A DNA stretch of 64,000 nt from Campylobacter concisus (GCF_003049705.1 NZ_PIRF01000004.1:62001-126000); one strand, 5' to 3'. Shown: positions 1 through 9,578, numbered from the stretch's first letter. Program-made: numbers and translations. Notes: generated by a model from the letters alone, not told the origin.

Positions 1-1
1 A

Positions 2-109
2 AACGACGTAACCTCACTTCGCACAAGAAACTCCCAGTACCGCTTAGAAAACGATAAGCTAAGACAACGCATTCGTGAGCTTGAAGGCAAGATCGAAGCG
101 CTACTTTAA
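2..109 (+). CDS. 3' end of an unidentified coiled-coil protein (5' cut by window)
   Basis: An open frame runs in from the left edge and stops at TAA 107-109, giving about 35 residues. They are rich in Arg, Glu, Lys and Leu with a heptad-like spacing ([16 protein letters not shown]), so a C-terminal coiled coil is likely. It lies 20 nt upstream of apt and is probably in the same operon. In C. jejuni a small hypothetical protein sits between rpiB and apt, so this may be that gene; the identity is inference. The frame is supported by absence of stops and by position only. Confidence 0.6.
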   Translation, partial: NDVTSLRTRNSQYRLENDKLRQRIRELEGKIEALL

Positions 110-129
110 CATCAAATTTAAGGAAATTT

Positions 130-678
130 ATGAAAATTTTAGATCAAAAAGGAAGAGAATTTTTACTAAACTCTATTCGCTGCATAAACGACTTTCCAAA
201 GCCTGGCATAGTCTTTCGCGACATCACAACACTACTAAACAACAAAGATGCATTTAACTTTTTGATAGATCATTTAGTGGCGAGATATGAAGACGCAAAT
301 ATCGACTACATCGCTGGCATCGAGTCACGTGGCTTCATCTTTGGCGCGGCGCTTGCGGCAAGGCTAAGGCTGCCTTTTGTGCCTATTCGCAAGCCAAAAA
401 AACTGCCTTTTATCACGCTTTCTCAAAAATATAGCCTAGAGTATGGCGTCGATGAAGTTCAAATTCACATCGATGCTTTTGGAGAAAAAGCGGGCGCTAG
501 AGTGCTTTTGATGGATGATCTCATAGCCACTGGAGGCACCGCAAAGGCTTCAGCTGAGCTTATCAACCAAACTAACGCAACCTGCGTTGAAGCTTGCTTT
601 CTCATAGATCTAGTCGATCTAAAAGGGAGCGAAAAATTAAAGTCGCTTACTAAAATTTATAGCGTTTTAGAGGTTTAG
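130..678 (+). CDS. apt: adenine phosphoribosyltransferase
   Basis: Purine salvage in the cytoplasm: adenine + PRPP gives AMP + pyrophosphate. The 182-residue protein has the usual family length. The PRPP-binding loop [13 protein letters not shown] is at residues 125-137 and the adenine-site region [10 protein letters not shown] at about 63-72. The start MKILDQKGR agrees with the family N-terminus and has an AAGGAAATTT ribosome site just upstream. It is followed after 1 nt by the dedA-family gene, so apt, dedA, pepA and ychF look like one transcript. Confidence 0.95.
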   Translation: MKILDQKGREFLLNSIRCINDFPKPGIVFRDITTLLNNKDAFNFLIDHLVARYEDANIDYIAGIESRGFIFGAALAARLRLPFVPIRKPKKLPFITLSQKYSLEYGVDEVQIHIDAFGEKAGARVLLMDDLIATGGTAKASAELINQTNATCVEACFLIDLVDLKGSEKLKSLTKIYSVLEV

Positions 679-679
679 A

Positions 680-1285
680 ATGGAAGAGTTTTTTATAGAA
701 CTACTTAAAGAGTACGGCTACATCATACTTTTTGTCTGGTGTATAATGGAGGGCGAGATGGCCTTAATAATGGCTGGAATTCTCGCTCACACCACGCACA
801 TGCATATCGCGCTTGCTATATTTGTGGCTGGACTTGGAGGCTTTGTGGGAGATCAAATTTACTTCTATCTTGGCCGTTACAATAAAAAATACATCGCAAA
901 AAGGCTTCACACGCAGCGTAGAAAATTTGCAGTGGCGCACATAATGCTGAAAAAATACGGTTGGCCGATCATCTTTTTGCAACGCTATATGTATGGTTTT
1001 CGTGTCATCATACCGCTTTGCATAGGGCTTACTGGCTATGATGCTAAAAAATACGCCTTTATAAATTTAATCAGCGCTTGGTGCTGGGCGGCGATCACCA
1101 CCATACCTGCTTGGATACTTGGTGAGCATATACTTGTGCTGCTTCAAAAAGCAAAAGAACACTGGTACGTCGCTATCCCAGTGGTTGCCATATTTATGGG
1201 ACTTTTGATCTATACATTTAAGCGCATCGAAAATAAAATTTTAAACGAAAGGAGAGACAGAAGACATGCAGTTTCAAATAGTTGA
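680..1285 (+). CDS. DedA family inner-membrane protein
   Basis: A 201-residue polytopic membrane protein of the DedA/SNARE-associated (VTT) family, whose members act in lipid flipping and membrane homeostasis. Visible family signs are the N-terminal hydrophobic stretch ending in EGEMALIMAG, the GGFVGDQIYFYLGRY segment (about 53-67) and the FLQRYMYGFRVIIPLCIGLTG region (about 97-117) with the conserved Arg and Gly-Pro-like turn. It starts 1 nt after apt, and its 3' end overlaps pepA by 20 nt, which suggests translational coupling. The exact substrate cannot be told from sequence. Confidence 0.9.
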   Translation: MEEFFIELLKEYGYIILFVWCIMEGEMALIMAGILAHTTHMHIALAIFVAGLGGFVGDQIYFYLGRYNKKYIAKRLHTQRRKFAVAHIMLKKYGWPIIFLQRYMYGFRVIIPLCIGLTGYDAKKYAFINLISAWCWAAITTIPAWILGEHILVLLQKAKEHWYVAIPVVAIFMGLLIYTFKRIENKILNERRDRRHAVSNS

Positions 1286-2717
1286 TAAAAAATTAAAAGA
1301 TATAAAAGCTGATATTGAACTAATTTTCGTAGTAGATAAGGAGTTAAAACATAAATTTATAGGCGATAAAGAGGCTATTAAATTTAATAATTACAAAGGT
1401 GAGAGTGTCCTTGTCCTAAGCGAGGCAAAAAGGGCTTACGTGCCACTTTTTAAGCTTGATCTTGACGAGCTTAGAGTTGCAGCTGCTAAAGCTTATAACG
1501 CACTAAAGTCGCTAAATATTAAGAGCATAAAGTTAGCTTCTTACATAGCGGAGTGTCAAAAACTAAGCTTTGAGGCGCTAGCTGAGGGCTTTTTGCTTGG
1601 AAGTTATGAATTTAACAAGTATAAAGAGAAAAAAGAGAAATACACCCTTAAAGAGATCATCTTTTCTACTGAAGAATTTGCTGGCAAAAAGGTCGATCTA
1701 AAAGCTGCAAATGATGGCTTTAAAGAGGCAGAGATAATAGCAAGTGCTACAAATTTTGCAAAAGATATCGTAAATGAAATCCCAGAAATTTATACACCAC
1801 AAAAGATGGCCGAGGATGCGCAAAATTTAGCCAAAAACATCGCAAGCATAAAGTGCGAGGTCTATGACGAGAAATTTCTAGCAAAAGAGAATATGAACGC
1901 ATTTTTGGCGGTAAATCGCGCAAGCGTGCATAAACCAAGGCTCATCCACCTAACCTACAAGCCTAAAAAGTCTAAAAAACGCATCATCTTTGTTGGCAAA
2001 GGGCTAACATACGATAGCGGCGGACTTAGCTTGAAGCCGGCTGATTATATGCTAACTATGAAATCAGACAAAAGCGGTGCAGCAGCAGCACTTGGCATCA
2101 TAAAAGGTGCAGCAGAGCTAAATTTACCATTTGAAATTCACGCCATTTTGGGCGCAACTGAAAATATGATCGGCGGCAACGCCTATAAGCCAGACGACGT
2201 GCTTATTTCAAGAAGTGGCGTTAGCATAGAGGTGAGAAACACCGACGCGGAGGGACGCTTGGTGCTGGCTGACTGCCTAAGCTACGCGCAGGACTTTAAA
2301 CCAGACATCTTAATCGACATGGCAACCCTAACTGGCGCTTGCGTCGTGGGACTTGGCGAATACACGATAGGCATCATGGGCAACAGCGAGAGCCTAAAAA
2401 ATGAGTTTAAAAACAAGATAAAAGATAGCGGCGAGCTAGCAACTACGCTTGATTTTAACCCTTATCTTAGCGAGCTTATCAAAAGCCAGATCGCAGACGT
2501 TAGCAACTGCGCATCAAGCAGATATGGTGGTGCGATCACAGCTGGCATGTTTTTAGCTAAATTTATCAAAGATGAGTATAAAGATAAGTGGCTACACCTT
2601 GATATCGCAGGCCCAGCATACCGCGAAAAGGCTTGGGGATACAACCAAGCAGGTGCGAGTGGAGCAGGAGTTAGGATGAATTTATACTTTTTACAAGCAC
2701 TTAGCAAGGAGAATTGA
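1266..2717 (+). CDS. pepA: leucyl (cytosol) aminopeptidase, M17 family
   Basis: Two-metal M17 peptidase that removes N-terminal residues from peptides in the cytoplasm. At 483 residues it has family length. The metal and catalytic segments are GKGLTYDSGG (244-253) and the M17 signature NTDAEGRL (325-332). The start ATG lies inside the end of the dedA-family gene (20-nt overlap), preceded by AAAGGAGAGA. Its stop TGA overlaps the ATG of ychF by one base. The N-terminal 150 residues are the weakly conserved regulatory domain usual for the family. Confidence 0.95.
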   Translation: MQFQIVDKKLKDIKADIELIFVVDKELKHKFIGDKEAIKFNNYKGESVLVLSEAKRAYVPLFKLDLDELRVAAAKAYNALKSLNIKSIKLASYIAECQKLSFEALAEGFLLGSYEFNKYKEKKEKYTLKEIIFSTEEFAGKKVDLKAANDGFKEAEIIASATNFAKDIVNEIPEIYTPQKMAEDAQNLAKNIASIKCEVYDEKFLAKENMNAFLAVNRASVHKPRLIHLTYKPKKSKKRIIFVGKGLTYDSGGLSLKPADYMLTMKSDKSGAAAALGIIKGAAELNLPFEIHAILGATENMIGGNAYKPDDVLISRSGVSIEVRNTDAEGRLVLADCLSYAQDFKPDILIDMATLTGACVVGLGEYTIGIMGNSESLKNEFKNKIKDSGELATTLDFNPYLSELIKSQIADVSNCASSRYGGAITAGMFLAKFIKDEYKDKWLHLDIAGPAYREKAWGYNQAGASGAGVRMNLYFLQALSKEN

Positions 2718-3820
2718 TGGGACTTTCAGTTGGAATAGTAGGCCTACCAAATGTGGGCAAATCAACGACATTTAACGCACTTACAAAGGCGCAAAATGCC
2801 GAGAGTGCAAACTATCCGTTTTGCACTATCGAGCCAAACAAAGCCATCGTGCCAGTGCCTGATAAGCGCCTAAATGAGCTTGCAAAGATAGTAAGTCCTA
2901 ATAAAATTCAGTATTCAACCATCGAATTCGTAGATATCGCAGGCCTTGTAAAAGGGGCTAGCTCTGGCGAGGGACTTGGCAATAAATTTTTATCAAACAT
3001 CAGAGAAACCGAGCTTATCTTACACATAGTTCGCTGCTTTGAGGATGAAAACATCACTCACGTCGAGGGCAGCGTCGATCCAGTAAGAGACATCGAGATC
3101 ATCCAAACCGAGCTGATACTAGCTGACATCGAGCAACTAAATAAAAAGATAGAAAAGCTCACAAGAGAGGCAAAAGCAAATGCAAAAGGTGCTAAAGAGG
3201 CGCTAGAGATAGCAAATTTACTTCTTGCTCACCTAAATGATGGCAAAAGTGCGAGCAGCTTTGAGCAAAGAGATAGTGAGGCGTTTTTGGCACTAAACAA
3301 AGAGCTAAGGCTTCTAAGCGCCAAAGAGGTAGTTTATGGCGCAAACGTCGATGAAGAGGGGCTTAGCGAAGATAATAAATTTGTAAAAGCGCTAAAAGAG
3401 TACGCAAAAGCCTCAGACCACGAGGTGATCAAGCTTTGCGCCAAAGTAGAAGAGGAGCTAATTGGTCTAAGCGACGAGGAGGCACACGAGTTTCTAGCCT
3501 CTCTTGGCACGAGCGAGAGTGGCCTTGAAAAGATCATCAGAACATCTTTTGCAAAGCTAAATTTGATAAGCTATTTCACAGCTGGCGTCGTTGAAGTAAG
3601 AGCTTGGACGATCACAAAGGGCTGGAAAGCACCGAAAGCAGCAAGCGTCATTCACAACGACTTTGAGAGGGGTTTTATCAGAGCTGAAGTGATAAGCTAT
3701 GACGACTATATCGCACATGGCGGCGAAAACGGAGCCAAAGAGGCTGGCAAGATGAGACTTGAGGGCAAAGACTACATCGTACAAGATGGCGATGTTATGC
3801 ACTTTAGATTTAATGTTTAA
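2717..3820 (+). CDS. ychF: redox-regulated ATPase YchF (Obg family)
   Basis: P-loop NTPase of the Obg/YchF group that prefers ATP and associates with ribosomes. With the ATG at 2717 it is 367 residues and begins [10 protein letters not shown]1 is GLPNVGKST (9-17), switch II is DIAGLVKGA, and the YchF variant of the base-recognition motif is NVDE instead of NKxD. The C-terminus (WTITKG...[13 protein letters not shown]...[10 protein letters not shown]) is the TGS domain. A TTG three bases upstream is possible, but AAGGAG is 5 nt before the ATG and the ATG overlaps the pepA stop, so 2717 is preferred. Confidence 0.95.
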   Translation: MGLSVGIVGLPNVGKSTTFNALTKAQNAESANYPFCTIEPNKAIVPVPDKRLNELAKIVSPNKIQYSTIEFVDIAGLVKGASSGEGLGNKFLSNIRETELILHIVRCFEDENITHVEGSVDPVRDIEIIQTELILADIEQLNKKIEKLTREAKANAKGAKEALEIANLLLAHLNDGKSASSFEQRDSEAFLALNKELRLLSAKEVVYGANVDEEGLSEDNKFVKALKEYAKASDHEVIKLCAKVEEELIGLSDEEAHEFLASLGTSESGLEKIIRTSFAKLNLISYFTAGVVEVRAWTITKGWKAPKAASVIHNDFERGFIRAEVISYDDYIAHGGENGAKEAGKMRLEGKDYIVQDGDVMHFRFNV

Positions 3821-3821
3821 T

Positions 3822-3843
3822 TTTAGCCCTCTTTTGGGCTAAA
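3822..3843 (+). terminator. hairpin terminator after ychF
   Basis: Perfect 8-bp inverted repeat TTTAGCCC / GGGCTAAA with a 6-nt loop, beginning 2 nt after the ychF stop. There is no strong T tract after it, but its position at the end of the apt-dedA-pepA-ychF run fits transcription termination. Confidence 0.65.
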
Positions 3844-4233
3844 TAGTCAAAAAATATTTAGTCCTTGGGTTGTAAGGTAAATTAAAACTTCCTTATTATA
3901 GTTGATAAAAATTCTTTTGAAAAATATACTAAGTTATCTTATATCTTATTAATAATCTTTATTGATACACAAGCTTCTCTATACAAGTAATGGTGTAAAT
4001 GCTATCAGCTCTGTGATATCAATATGGATTTTATGGGTAAGCCAATTAAATCTTAGGACAAAGTACTAAGTCGAGAGAAATTTCGATAGATAAAATAATG
4101 TATTCATCATCTTTTACAAACTTTTAAATCTATAATAATTTTTAAAGACTGTGTAAAACTTACAACCAAAGTCTAAGCAAATAAGACACCGGCCAAGTAG
4201 GGTATAAAAATTTTACTTATATGCCTAGCATAT
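3844..4233. other. AT-rich spacer without a recognisable gene
   Basis: About 390 bases between ychF and the convergent psd. I see only short open frames, none with a convincing start and ribosome site. One (about 3960-4070) would encode some 35 residues with a hydrophobic middle and could be a decayed remnant. A short palindrome ATATGC-CTA-GCATAT lies at 4219-4233, just past the psd stop, and may act as an end hairpin. Confidence 0.5.
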
Positions 4234-5028
4234 TTATTTTATTATTCCGATGGTCTCAGCAAATTTAAGCTCTTTATTTTCAAAGAGATTGTATTCGATC
4301 GCATCTTTTTTGCTAAGTATCACGATAGTTGAGCCAAGCTCGAAATTCCCAAGGCGCTCGCCCTTTTTGATATGTAAATTTTCATACTCATAAATTTGCG
4401 TGAAATTTGCCATCGCATTTGTCTGGATGCGCTCATCAAAGCAAAATTTCATCTTACCAACGTTTAGCGCGCCCACGAAAACTAGCCAAAGTTTTTTGCC
4501 ATTTTTCATCTCGCAAAGTAGCGCCACACGCTCGTTTTTGGTATAAAGGCTATCAACCTTGCCAAGCCATTTTACCGCCACACTGTAAAGCTTGCCAGGG
4601 ATATAAACCGCTTTTTTTATCGTAATATCGCAAGGTGCGTGATAGTGGTGGTAGTCTTTTGGACTAAGGTAGATGTTAGCAAAGTCAAACTCGCCCTCAA
4701 GCTCGCCCTGCCCCAAAAGCTCTTTTAACCCGTAATTCATGCCTTTTATACTAAAAGCTTCTAGATCCTTTGTAGTGCCAAAACTAAGGCAGGTGCCGTC
4801 AACTGGGCTAATAAATATCTCATCTGCTGCGTCAAATTCTCTTGGCTTTAAGAGCTCTCTGGTAAAAAGTTCGTTTAAATTTTTATACTCATTTGCTGGC
4901 TTAAACTCGCTCATGTCAATCTTAAATAGCTTTATATAAAAGGAGTTGATAAGCTCTTGAAGCGGTTTAAAAAAGTTTAATTTTGCTACCTTGCCAAAAA
5001 TTTGAGAAAATAGATTGTCCTTGTTCAT
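4234..5028 (-). CDS. psd: phosphatidylserine decarboxylase proenzyme
   Basis: Makes phosphatidylethanolamine from phosphatidylserine at the inner membrane. The 264-residue proenzyme self-cleaves at the LGST motif (231-234), where Ser233 becomes the pyruvoyl group of the small C-terminal chain. Other family marks are SPVDGTC near residue 90 and YHHYHAPCD near 140 with the conserved His. It is read leftward and begins 1 nt after the metallophosphoesterase gene ends, so the two are probably co-transcribed. Confidence 0.95.
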   Translation of the reverse strand: MNKDNLFSQIFGKVAKLNFFKPLQELINSFYIKLFKIDMSEFKPANEYKNLNELFTRELLKPREFDAADEIFISPVDGTCLSFGTTKDLEAFSIKGMNYGLKELLGQGELEGEFDFANIYLSPKDYHHYHAPCDITIKKAVYIPGKLYSVAVKWLGKVDSLYTKNERVALLCEMKNGKKLWLVFVGALNVGKMKFCFDERIQTNAMANFTQIYEYENLHIKKGERLGNFELGSTIVILSKKDAIEYNLFENKELKFAETIGIIK

Positions 5029-5029
5029 T

Positions 5030-6142
5030 TTATTCCTTGCTTAAATTTAAAATAGCGATCTCGCTGGGGGCAAATATCCTAACTGGAGGTCCCCAAAATC
5101 CTGCACCACTACTAACATAAGCTTGCATTTTATCATTAATCTTATAAAGCCCATGTAAAAAACCTTGATCCAGTAAAACTAAGATACTAAAAGGGAAAAT
5201 TTGCCCAGCGTGCGTGTGACCGCAAAGGACTAGATCGACATCTTTTTGCATAGTTTTTATAAATTTTGGCTGATGAGAGAGTAGGATGGTCGGCAAATTT
5301 GGATCGCGTCCAGCTAGTGCTTCGTCTAAATTTGGCTCTAAATTTTTAAACCTTATGCCAGCTAGATCATAGACCCCTGCTAAATTTATGCCAGCTATTT
5401 TTTCATTTTTATTGCCAAGCACCCTAATACCTAGAGCGCGAATTTTTTCTAATATCCCATCAACTCCGTGGTAGTATTCGTGATTGCCAGGGACATAAAA
5501 GGTGCCATAGGTACTTTTAAGGTTTTTTAATGGATCTAAAAAATCGCCGATAAGCTCAGCTCTCATATCAACCAAGTCGCCAACTATCACCACTAGGTCT
5601 GGTCTAGCTAAATTTATCTCTTTTATAAGCTCAGCCACAAAGTCCTTTTGCAAAAACTCACCAATATGTACATCTGTTATCATGGCTATTTTTAGATCAT
5701 TTTGTAAATTTTTTATTTTTATACTAATTTGTCTAATTTTTGGCGGAGTAAGTGCGTTAAAAATTCCTTTCAAAAAGCAAGCAACTATAAAAACAACAAA
5801 TGTCACATCAAAGCAAAATTTAATAAATTTTCGTCTTGTGGGATTAAAATGAGCTTTTGAGCAAATGGATCTAACAACATCATAAAACAAACTAACGCCA
5901 AATAAAAAAAGAGAAAAACCAATGAGCGTTCCTGCTATCAGGTAGAGTTCTATATTTAAAAAAGAAAATCTTAGTTGAAGAACAAATACAAACTCAAGTA
6001 CACTAATAATATAGAAAAATATACGAATTTTTTTAAGATGCGGTGTAAAAAACGATACCTTTTTAATAAAACGTTTGTATGAGTATAAATTTGTAAGAAC
6101 ACTAAAGATAAATGCCCCGATAATGATCCGAAAAAGTCCCAA
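5030..6142 (-). CDS. membrane-anchored calcineurin-like metallophosphoesterase
   Basis: A 370-residue protein with about four N-terminal hydrophobic segments (first 130 residues) followed by a metallophosphoesterase domain: DVHIGEF, GDLVDMR, GNHEYYHG and GHTHAGQ in the family order for a two-metal site. Similar membrane-tethered enzymes include YaeI/YkuE-type proteins that act on lipid-linked phosphates; the substrate here is unknown. The neighbouring psd, 1 nt downstream, hints at a link with phospholipid metabolism, but that is inference. Confidence 0.85.
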   Translation of the reverse strand: MGLFRIIIGAFIFSVLTNLYSYKRFIKKVSFFTPHLKKIRIFFYIISVLEFVFVLQLRFSFLNIELYLIAGTLIGFSLFLFGVSLFYDVVRSICSKAHFNPTRRKFIKFCFDVTFVVFIVACFLKGIFNALTPPKIRQISIKIKNLQNDLKIAMITDVHIGEFLQKDFVAELIKEINLARPDLVVIVGDLVDMRAELIGDFLDPLKNLKSTYGTFYVPGNHEYYHGVDGILEKIRALGIRVLGNKNEKIAGINLAGVYDLAGIRFKNLEPNLDEALAGRDPNLPTILLSHQPKFIKTMQKDVDLVLCGHTHAGQIFPFSILVLLDQGFLHGLYKINDKMQAYVSSGAGFWGPPVRIFAPSEIAILNLSKE

Positions 6143-6332
6143 AATATCTCCTTAAAAACAAAGATTATATTTTATATTTTTAAATTTACATTATAAATTT
6201 TATTAATTATTTAGAACAATTTGTAGTGCTAAGCTGTATGATTTTATAATTTAAATTTACAAAAATAATTGTTAAAAGATATTTACTTTAGGATAATAAC
6301 TAAAAGATAAAATTTTGGAATTTAAAAATAAA

Positions 6333-6354
6333 AAGGTGGGAAAACTCCCACCTT
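6333..6354 (-). terminator. rho-independent terminator of the hao operon
   Basis: A 9-bp perfect stem AAGGTGGGA / TCCCACCTT with a 4-nt loop lies 9 nt past the stop of the octaheme gene. On the minus strand it is followed by T-rich sequence. It fits an intrinsic terminator ending the haoC-haoA transcript. Confidence 0.85.
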
Positions 6355-6362
6355 AAAAAGAA

Positions 6363-7730
6363 TTACTGGACTTTGCCAGACTCAATTCTTTCTTTATAGA
6401 TTTTGCGAAGTTTTCTAATGTCGTTCTTAACTTCGAATACACCATGCCAGTGTGAATAGTCAGGGCCACCCATTAGAGCGCCTTGTCTCATACGACGGCC
6501 TTCATGGTGCCACATATGATAGTAGATATCTTGGAATTCATCTTCCCAAGCATCTTCTAGTAGTAGGTTTTTAGCTTTCAACTCTTCAAGCATCTTAGTT
6601 GCTTCAGCATTGTAAACGTTATAAAGCTCTACTTGTTTATCACCCATAATGAAGAAGTTATCTGTATGAGTTGATGTATGGCAAGCTTTACAAACTAGCT
6701 TCATCTCAGCTCTTGCTGCTTCTGGTCCATTTGGATGACCTGCTAGAGGTGTTCCTACGTTTAGTTTGCCAGTTTTTTCGTAAACAACAGCAGCTTGTTC
6801 ATCACCAGCTGTTCTTAGCTTACTGCTGACGCCCCATAGGTTCCATTTTAGTCTTCTTGAAACGTTGTGAGTTGTTGTTGTTTCACCAACACCACTCATG
6901 TGGCAAGCTGCACAAGTTGGAGCTCTAAAGTCTGGTACATCCCATGTATCAGGAGCAGCATCAAAATTCCATTTGTGAGCTTCGCTATTATAGATATGTC
7001 CGTGCATTGAGTTGTTAAAGATCTCAATATCTGGGTGATCAGGTCCAAGGTGGCAAGATGCACAAGCAGCTGGTTTTCTAGCTTCAGCTATGCTAAATGT
7101 GTGTGCGCTGTGGCATGATTTACATCCGCCTACGCCACCATCAGGATAAACATTACCTATACCGTAGTTTGGCCAAGTCTCTTTTGTAGGTTTGTGATCA
7201 GCGTCTAGTTTGATGACGGTTCCGTGGCACTGAGAACAACCAGTAGCGTCTGGAGCCATTTTGTATTCTGGATGATCCATACCTTCATAGTGATACATTA
7301 GTTTTACTATCACAGGGTTAGCATACATTTGCATAGCACCTCTTGCGTGACCACTCTTAACAAATTCTTCAACCTCATTCTCGTGGCACTTAGCACAAGT
7401 TTTTGGGCTAACTAGCATTGATACGTGGTTGTTAGAATCTTTTGGATGCACCTTAACTGAAGCCATAGGATTATCTGCATTTACAGAGTGGCAATCCATA
7501 CAACTTACGCCAACGTGAGCGTGGCGACTATTTTTCCAATCGGCAACTATGCCGGGTGTCTCTTTAGCATGGCACTCAACACAGCTTTTTGATAAGTCTG
7601 ACATTTTGTGAGCAACTTTAATATTTTTTACAACATTAAGGTTTAAAGCGTCAGATTTATTTGCATCCATGTTTGCGGCAACGCCAAAAGACATTAGACA
7701 GGCTAATAACATTAGCGACTTTTTAAACAT
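6363..7730 (-). CDS. epsilon-type octaheme hydroxylamine oxidoreductase-like cytochrome c
   Basis: A 455-residue periplasmic multiheme cytochrome. It has a signal peptide (hydrophobic 5-19, cut after GVAA) and eight CxxCH motifs in order: CVECH, CMDCH, CAKCH, CSQCH, CKSCH, CASCH, CAACH, CKACH. The layout and C-terminal His/Tyr/Trp-rich part (MWHHEGRRM, YSHWHG) match the HAO family, and the size and lineage match the epsilonproteobacterial form (epsilon-Hao), described as acting reductively on nitrite or hydroxylamine. The gene for a NapC/NirT-type tetraheme partner ends 9 nt upstream. The direction of the reaction in this organism is not shown by sequence. Confidence 0.88.
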   Translation of the reverse strand: MFKKSLMLLACLMSFGVAANMDANKSDALNLNVVKNIKVAHKMSDLSKSCVECHAKETPGIVADWKNSRHAHVGVSCMDCHSVNADNPMASVKVHPKDSNNHVSMLVSPKTCAKCHENEVEEFVKSGHARGAMQMYANPVIVKLMYHYEGMDHPEYKMAPDATGCSQCHGTVIKLDADHKPTKETWPNYGIGNVYPDGGVGGCKSCHSAHTFSIAEARKPAACASCHLGPDHPDIEIFNNSMHGHIYNSEAHKWNFDAAPDTWDVPDFRAPTCAACHMSGVGETTTTHNVSRRLKWNLWGVSSKLRTAGDEQAAVVYEKTGKLNVGTPLAGHPNGPEAARAEMKLVCKACHTSTHTDNFFIMGDKQVELYNVYNAEATKMLEELKAKNLLLEDAWEDEFQDIYYHMWHHEGRRMRQGALMGGPDYSHWHGVFEVKNDIRKLRKIYKERIESGKVQ

Positions 7731-7739
7731 CTTTCCTCC

Positions 7740-8312
7740 TTATTTGGTTTTATTGTTCTCTTGTTTTTTTATTGCTTCAAATTTATCGATTTGTAGTCCT
7801 AAATTCTTGTGACCAACGTGCTCGTGGCAGTCAACACATGATTTTTTATTAGGATTTCCAAGAACGAAATAATCTCTATGTGGCAAGAATGATTTACCAG
7901 CTTGAATAACATTTTTTAAATTTGAGTGGCAAGTTAAACATCCACTATCATAGACAAAGTGAGATGCATGCTCGCGTTTTTTGCGCCAGTCGATCTTGTC
8001 CGTATCTGTAAAAAATGTCTTATAACCATCATTTATCGATACTTTAAGTTTTGTAAGTACATAGGTATAGGCACTTGTATGATTTAGGTGACAGGCTGAA
8101 CATTCAGCTTTTATGCCAAGCTTGTTATTGCCACCGTGTACATCTTCATGATATGCAGCATTCATAGGATCCATAGTGTGGCAAATGGTACAGATGTAGC
8201 CGCTACCAGTTGCATGAAGTGCATCAGCAATACCCATAGACGCAATAAGTCCGATCACAATGCCGATAATAACAGATGACCAAACAAAAAATTTCTTCTT
8301 AACTTCAGCCAA
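7740..8312 (-). CDS. NapC/NirT-family tetraheme cytochrome c, quinol-oxidising partner of epsilon-Hao
   Basis: A 190-residue membrane-anchored cytochrome. One N-terminal helix (about 9-30, VWSSVIIGIVIGLIASMGIA) precedes four CxxCH sites: CTICH, CSACH, CLTCH, CVDCH. This is the NapC/NirT/NrfH pattern, so it likely takes electrons from menaquinol and passes them to the octaheme protein encoded 9 nt downstream. In epsilonproteobacteria the partner of epsilon-Hao is called HaoC. The ribosome site on the minus strand is GGAGGAG just before the ATG. Confidence 0.88.
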   Translation of the reverse strand: MAEVKKKFFVWSSVIIGIVIGLIASMGIADALHATGSGYICTICHTMDPMNAAYHEDVHGGNNKLGIKAECSACHLNHTSAYTYVLTKLKVSINDGYKTFFTDTDKIDWRKKREHASHFVYDSGCLTCHSNLKNVIQAGKSFLPHRDYFVLGNPNKKSCVDCHEHVGHKNLGLQIDKFEAIKKQENNKTK

Positions 8313-8432
8313 AATCTCCTCCTGAATTTATCAATATATCGTAAATTTTTACGAAAATTTTAAGTGAATGTTATCTAAAAAAATATAAATTTTTTCTTTA
8401 AGTAAATAAAAATATTTATTTGATATTAACTT

Positions 8433-9071
8433 TCAATAAGAATAAATTTCTTGCAGTCCACCCACATCTTTTTCCAAAATTTGGTTCTTTTCATCAAGTT
8501 TAACTAAACCATTTGTTTTAAATTTATTTAAAATTCTCGAAAAAGTTTCTGGAGTCATATTAAGTATTGATGAAATTTTTGTGTGTTTTAGCTCGTTAAA
8601 TAAATCTTCATGATCTAAAATAAACTTAGCCACTTTTTCTTCTGAGCTTAAAATTAACTCTTGATGAAGTAGATTTGTTGTGATTCTTATCTTTTCGGAC
8701 ATTGATTTTAAAAATTTCATACAAATTTCTGGTTTTATTAAAAATTCAGCCGCGAATTTTTCATAATTTATCTTTAACACCTCGCCAGATATGGTAAAAA
8801 TGGCACTAGCTGGGTAGACAATATTTTCAAAATTTACGACTTCAGCTACAAAATTCATAGGTGCTAACTGATGAATAAAAATTTCTTTTCCGTTTGCCGT
8901 GGTTTTATAAAGCTTAACAGAGCCACTTATTAAAAATATTAACCATTTTGGCTCCTCACCTTCCATAAATAAAAATTCACCCTTTTTATACTTTTTTACG
9001 ACACTTATGGCTTCAAGTTTGGCTAAATCTTCTTCGTTTAAGCCTTGAAAAAATGGGATTTTCTCTATCAT
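8433..9071 (-). CDS. Crp/Fnr family transcriptional regulator
   Basis: A 212-residue protein with an N-terminal cyclic-nucleotide-binding-like beta roll (about 10-120, containing YKKGEFLFMEGEEP and FIHQLAP) and a C-terminal winged helix (SSILNMTPETFSRILNKFKTNGL, about 165-188). There is no Fnr-type cysteine cluster, so an iron-sulfur oxygen sensor is unlikely; it is more like the nitrosative-stress regulators of this lineage. It lies directly upstream of, and is read in the same direction as, the haoC-hao pair with a 120-nt AT-rich gap, so control of that operon is the natural guess. Confidence 0.8.
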   Translation of the reverse strand: MIEKIPFFQGLNEEDLAKLEAISVVKKYKKGEFLFMEGEEPKWLIFLISGSVKLYKTTANGKEIFIHQLAPMNFVAEVVNFENIVYPASAIFTISGEVLKINYEKFAAEFLIKPEICMKFLKSMSEKIRITTNLLHQELILSSEEKVAKFILDHEDLFNELKHTKISSILNMTPETFSRILNKFKTNGLVKLDEKNQILEKDVGGLQEIYSY

Positions 9072-9139
9072 ATTTTCACTCGCCTTTTTGAAATAAAAAA
9101 TATTTTAGCATATAAAAATAAGATAAATTTTAATAGATT

Positions 9140-9163
9140 TTCAAAGGGAATTTTCCCTTTGAA
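9140..9163. terminator. palindromic hairpin between crp-like gene and mscL
   Basis: TTCAAAGGGAA / TTCCCTTTGAA, an 11-bp perfect inverted repeat with a 2-nt centre, lies 10 nt beyond the mscL stop on the minus strand. A T-rich stretch follows on that strand. It most likely terminates mscL. Confidence 0.7.
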
Positions 9164-9173
9164 TTGTATGAAA

Positions 9174-9578
9174 TTATTTTTTAAGTAGATCTCTAATCTC
9201 AGTTAAAAGTGCAATGTCGGCTGGAGTTTCAGGCTCTGCTGGAGCTGGCTCTTCTTTTGGTAATTTATTTTTAAGTGTATTTAAAGCCTTGATGACGCAG
9301 AAAATACAAAATGCAATTATTAAAAAATCAACCATTGTTTGTATAAATGAGCCATAATTTATCGTAACGGCAGGTGCTCCATCCACCGCTTCTTTTAGTG
9401 TAAGCTTAAGATCAGTAAAATTTACACCGCCAGTTAAAACGCCAACAACAGGCATGATAACATCACCAACTAGTGATGAAACGATCTTTCCAAACGCACC
9501 ACCTATAACAACACCAACTGCCATATCTATGACATTTCCGCGCATCGCAAATTCTTTAAATTCGCTTATAAAACTCAT
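9174..9578 (-). CDS. mscL: large-conductance mechanosensitive channel
   Basis: A 134-residue inner-membrane channel that opens under hypo-osmotic stress. The N-terminus [36 protein letters not shown] is the MscL S1 helix and TM1 gate with its Gly-rich packing face. TM2 is the [20 protein letters not shown] region (about 80-100), followed by the cytoplasmic helix ending [11 protein letters not shown]. The length is normal for the family. It is a single gene, divergent from gltX. Confidence 0.96.
   Translation of the reverse strand: MSFISEFKEFAMRGNVIDMAVGVVIGGAFGKIVSSLVGDVIMPVVGVLTGGVNFTDLKLTLKEAVDGAPAVTINYGSFIQTMVDFLIIAFCIFCVIKALNTLKNKLPKEEPAPAEPETPADIALLTEIRDLLKK

Noticed and set aside
4219..4233. 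ATATGC-CTA-GCATAT palindrome near psd
   Set aside because: It shares half sites with the fdh operator, but the spacer is 3 and not 7 and it lies downstream of convergent genes, so it is not counted as a regulatory site.
3844..4233. Possible gene remnant in the ychF-psd spacer
   Set aside because: Short frames with stops on all sides and no recognisable protein; evidence is too weak for a pseudogene call.
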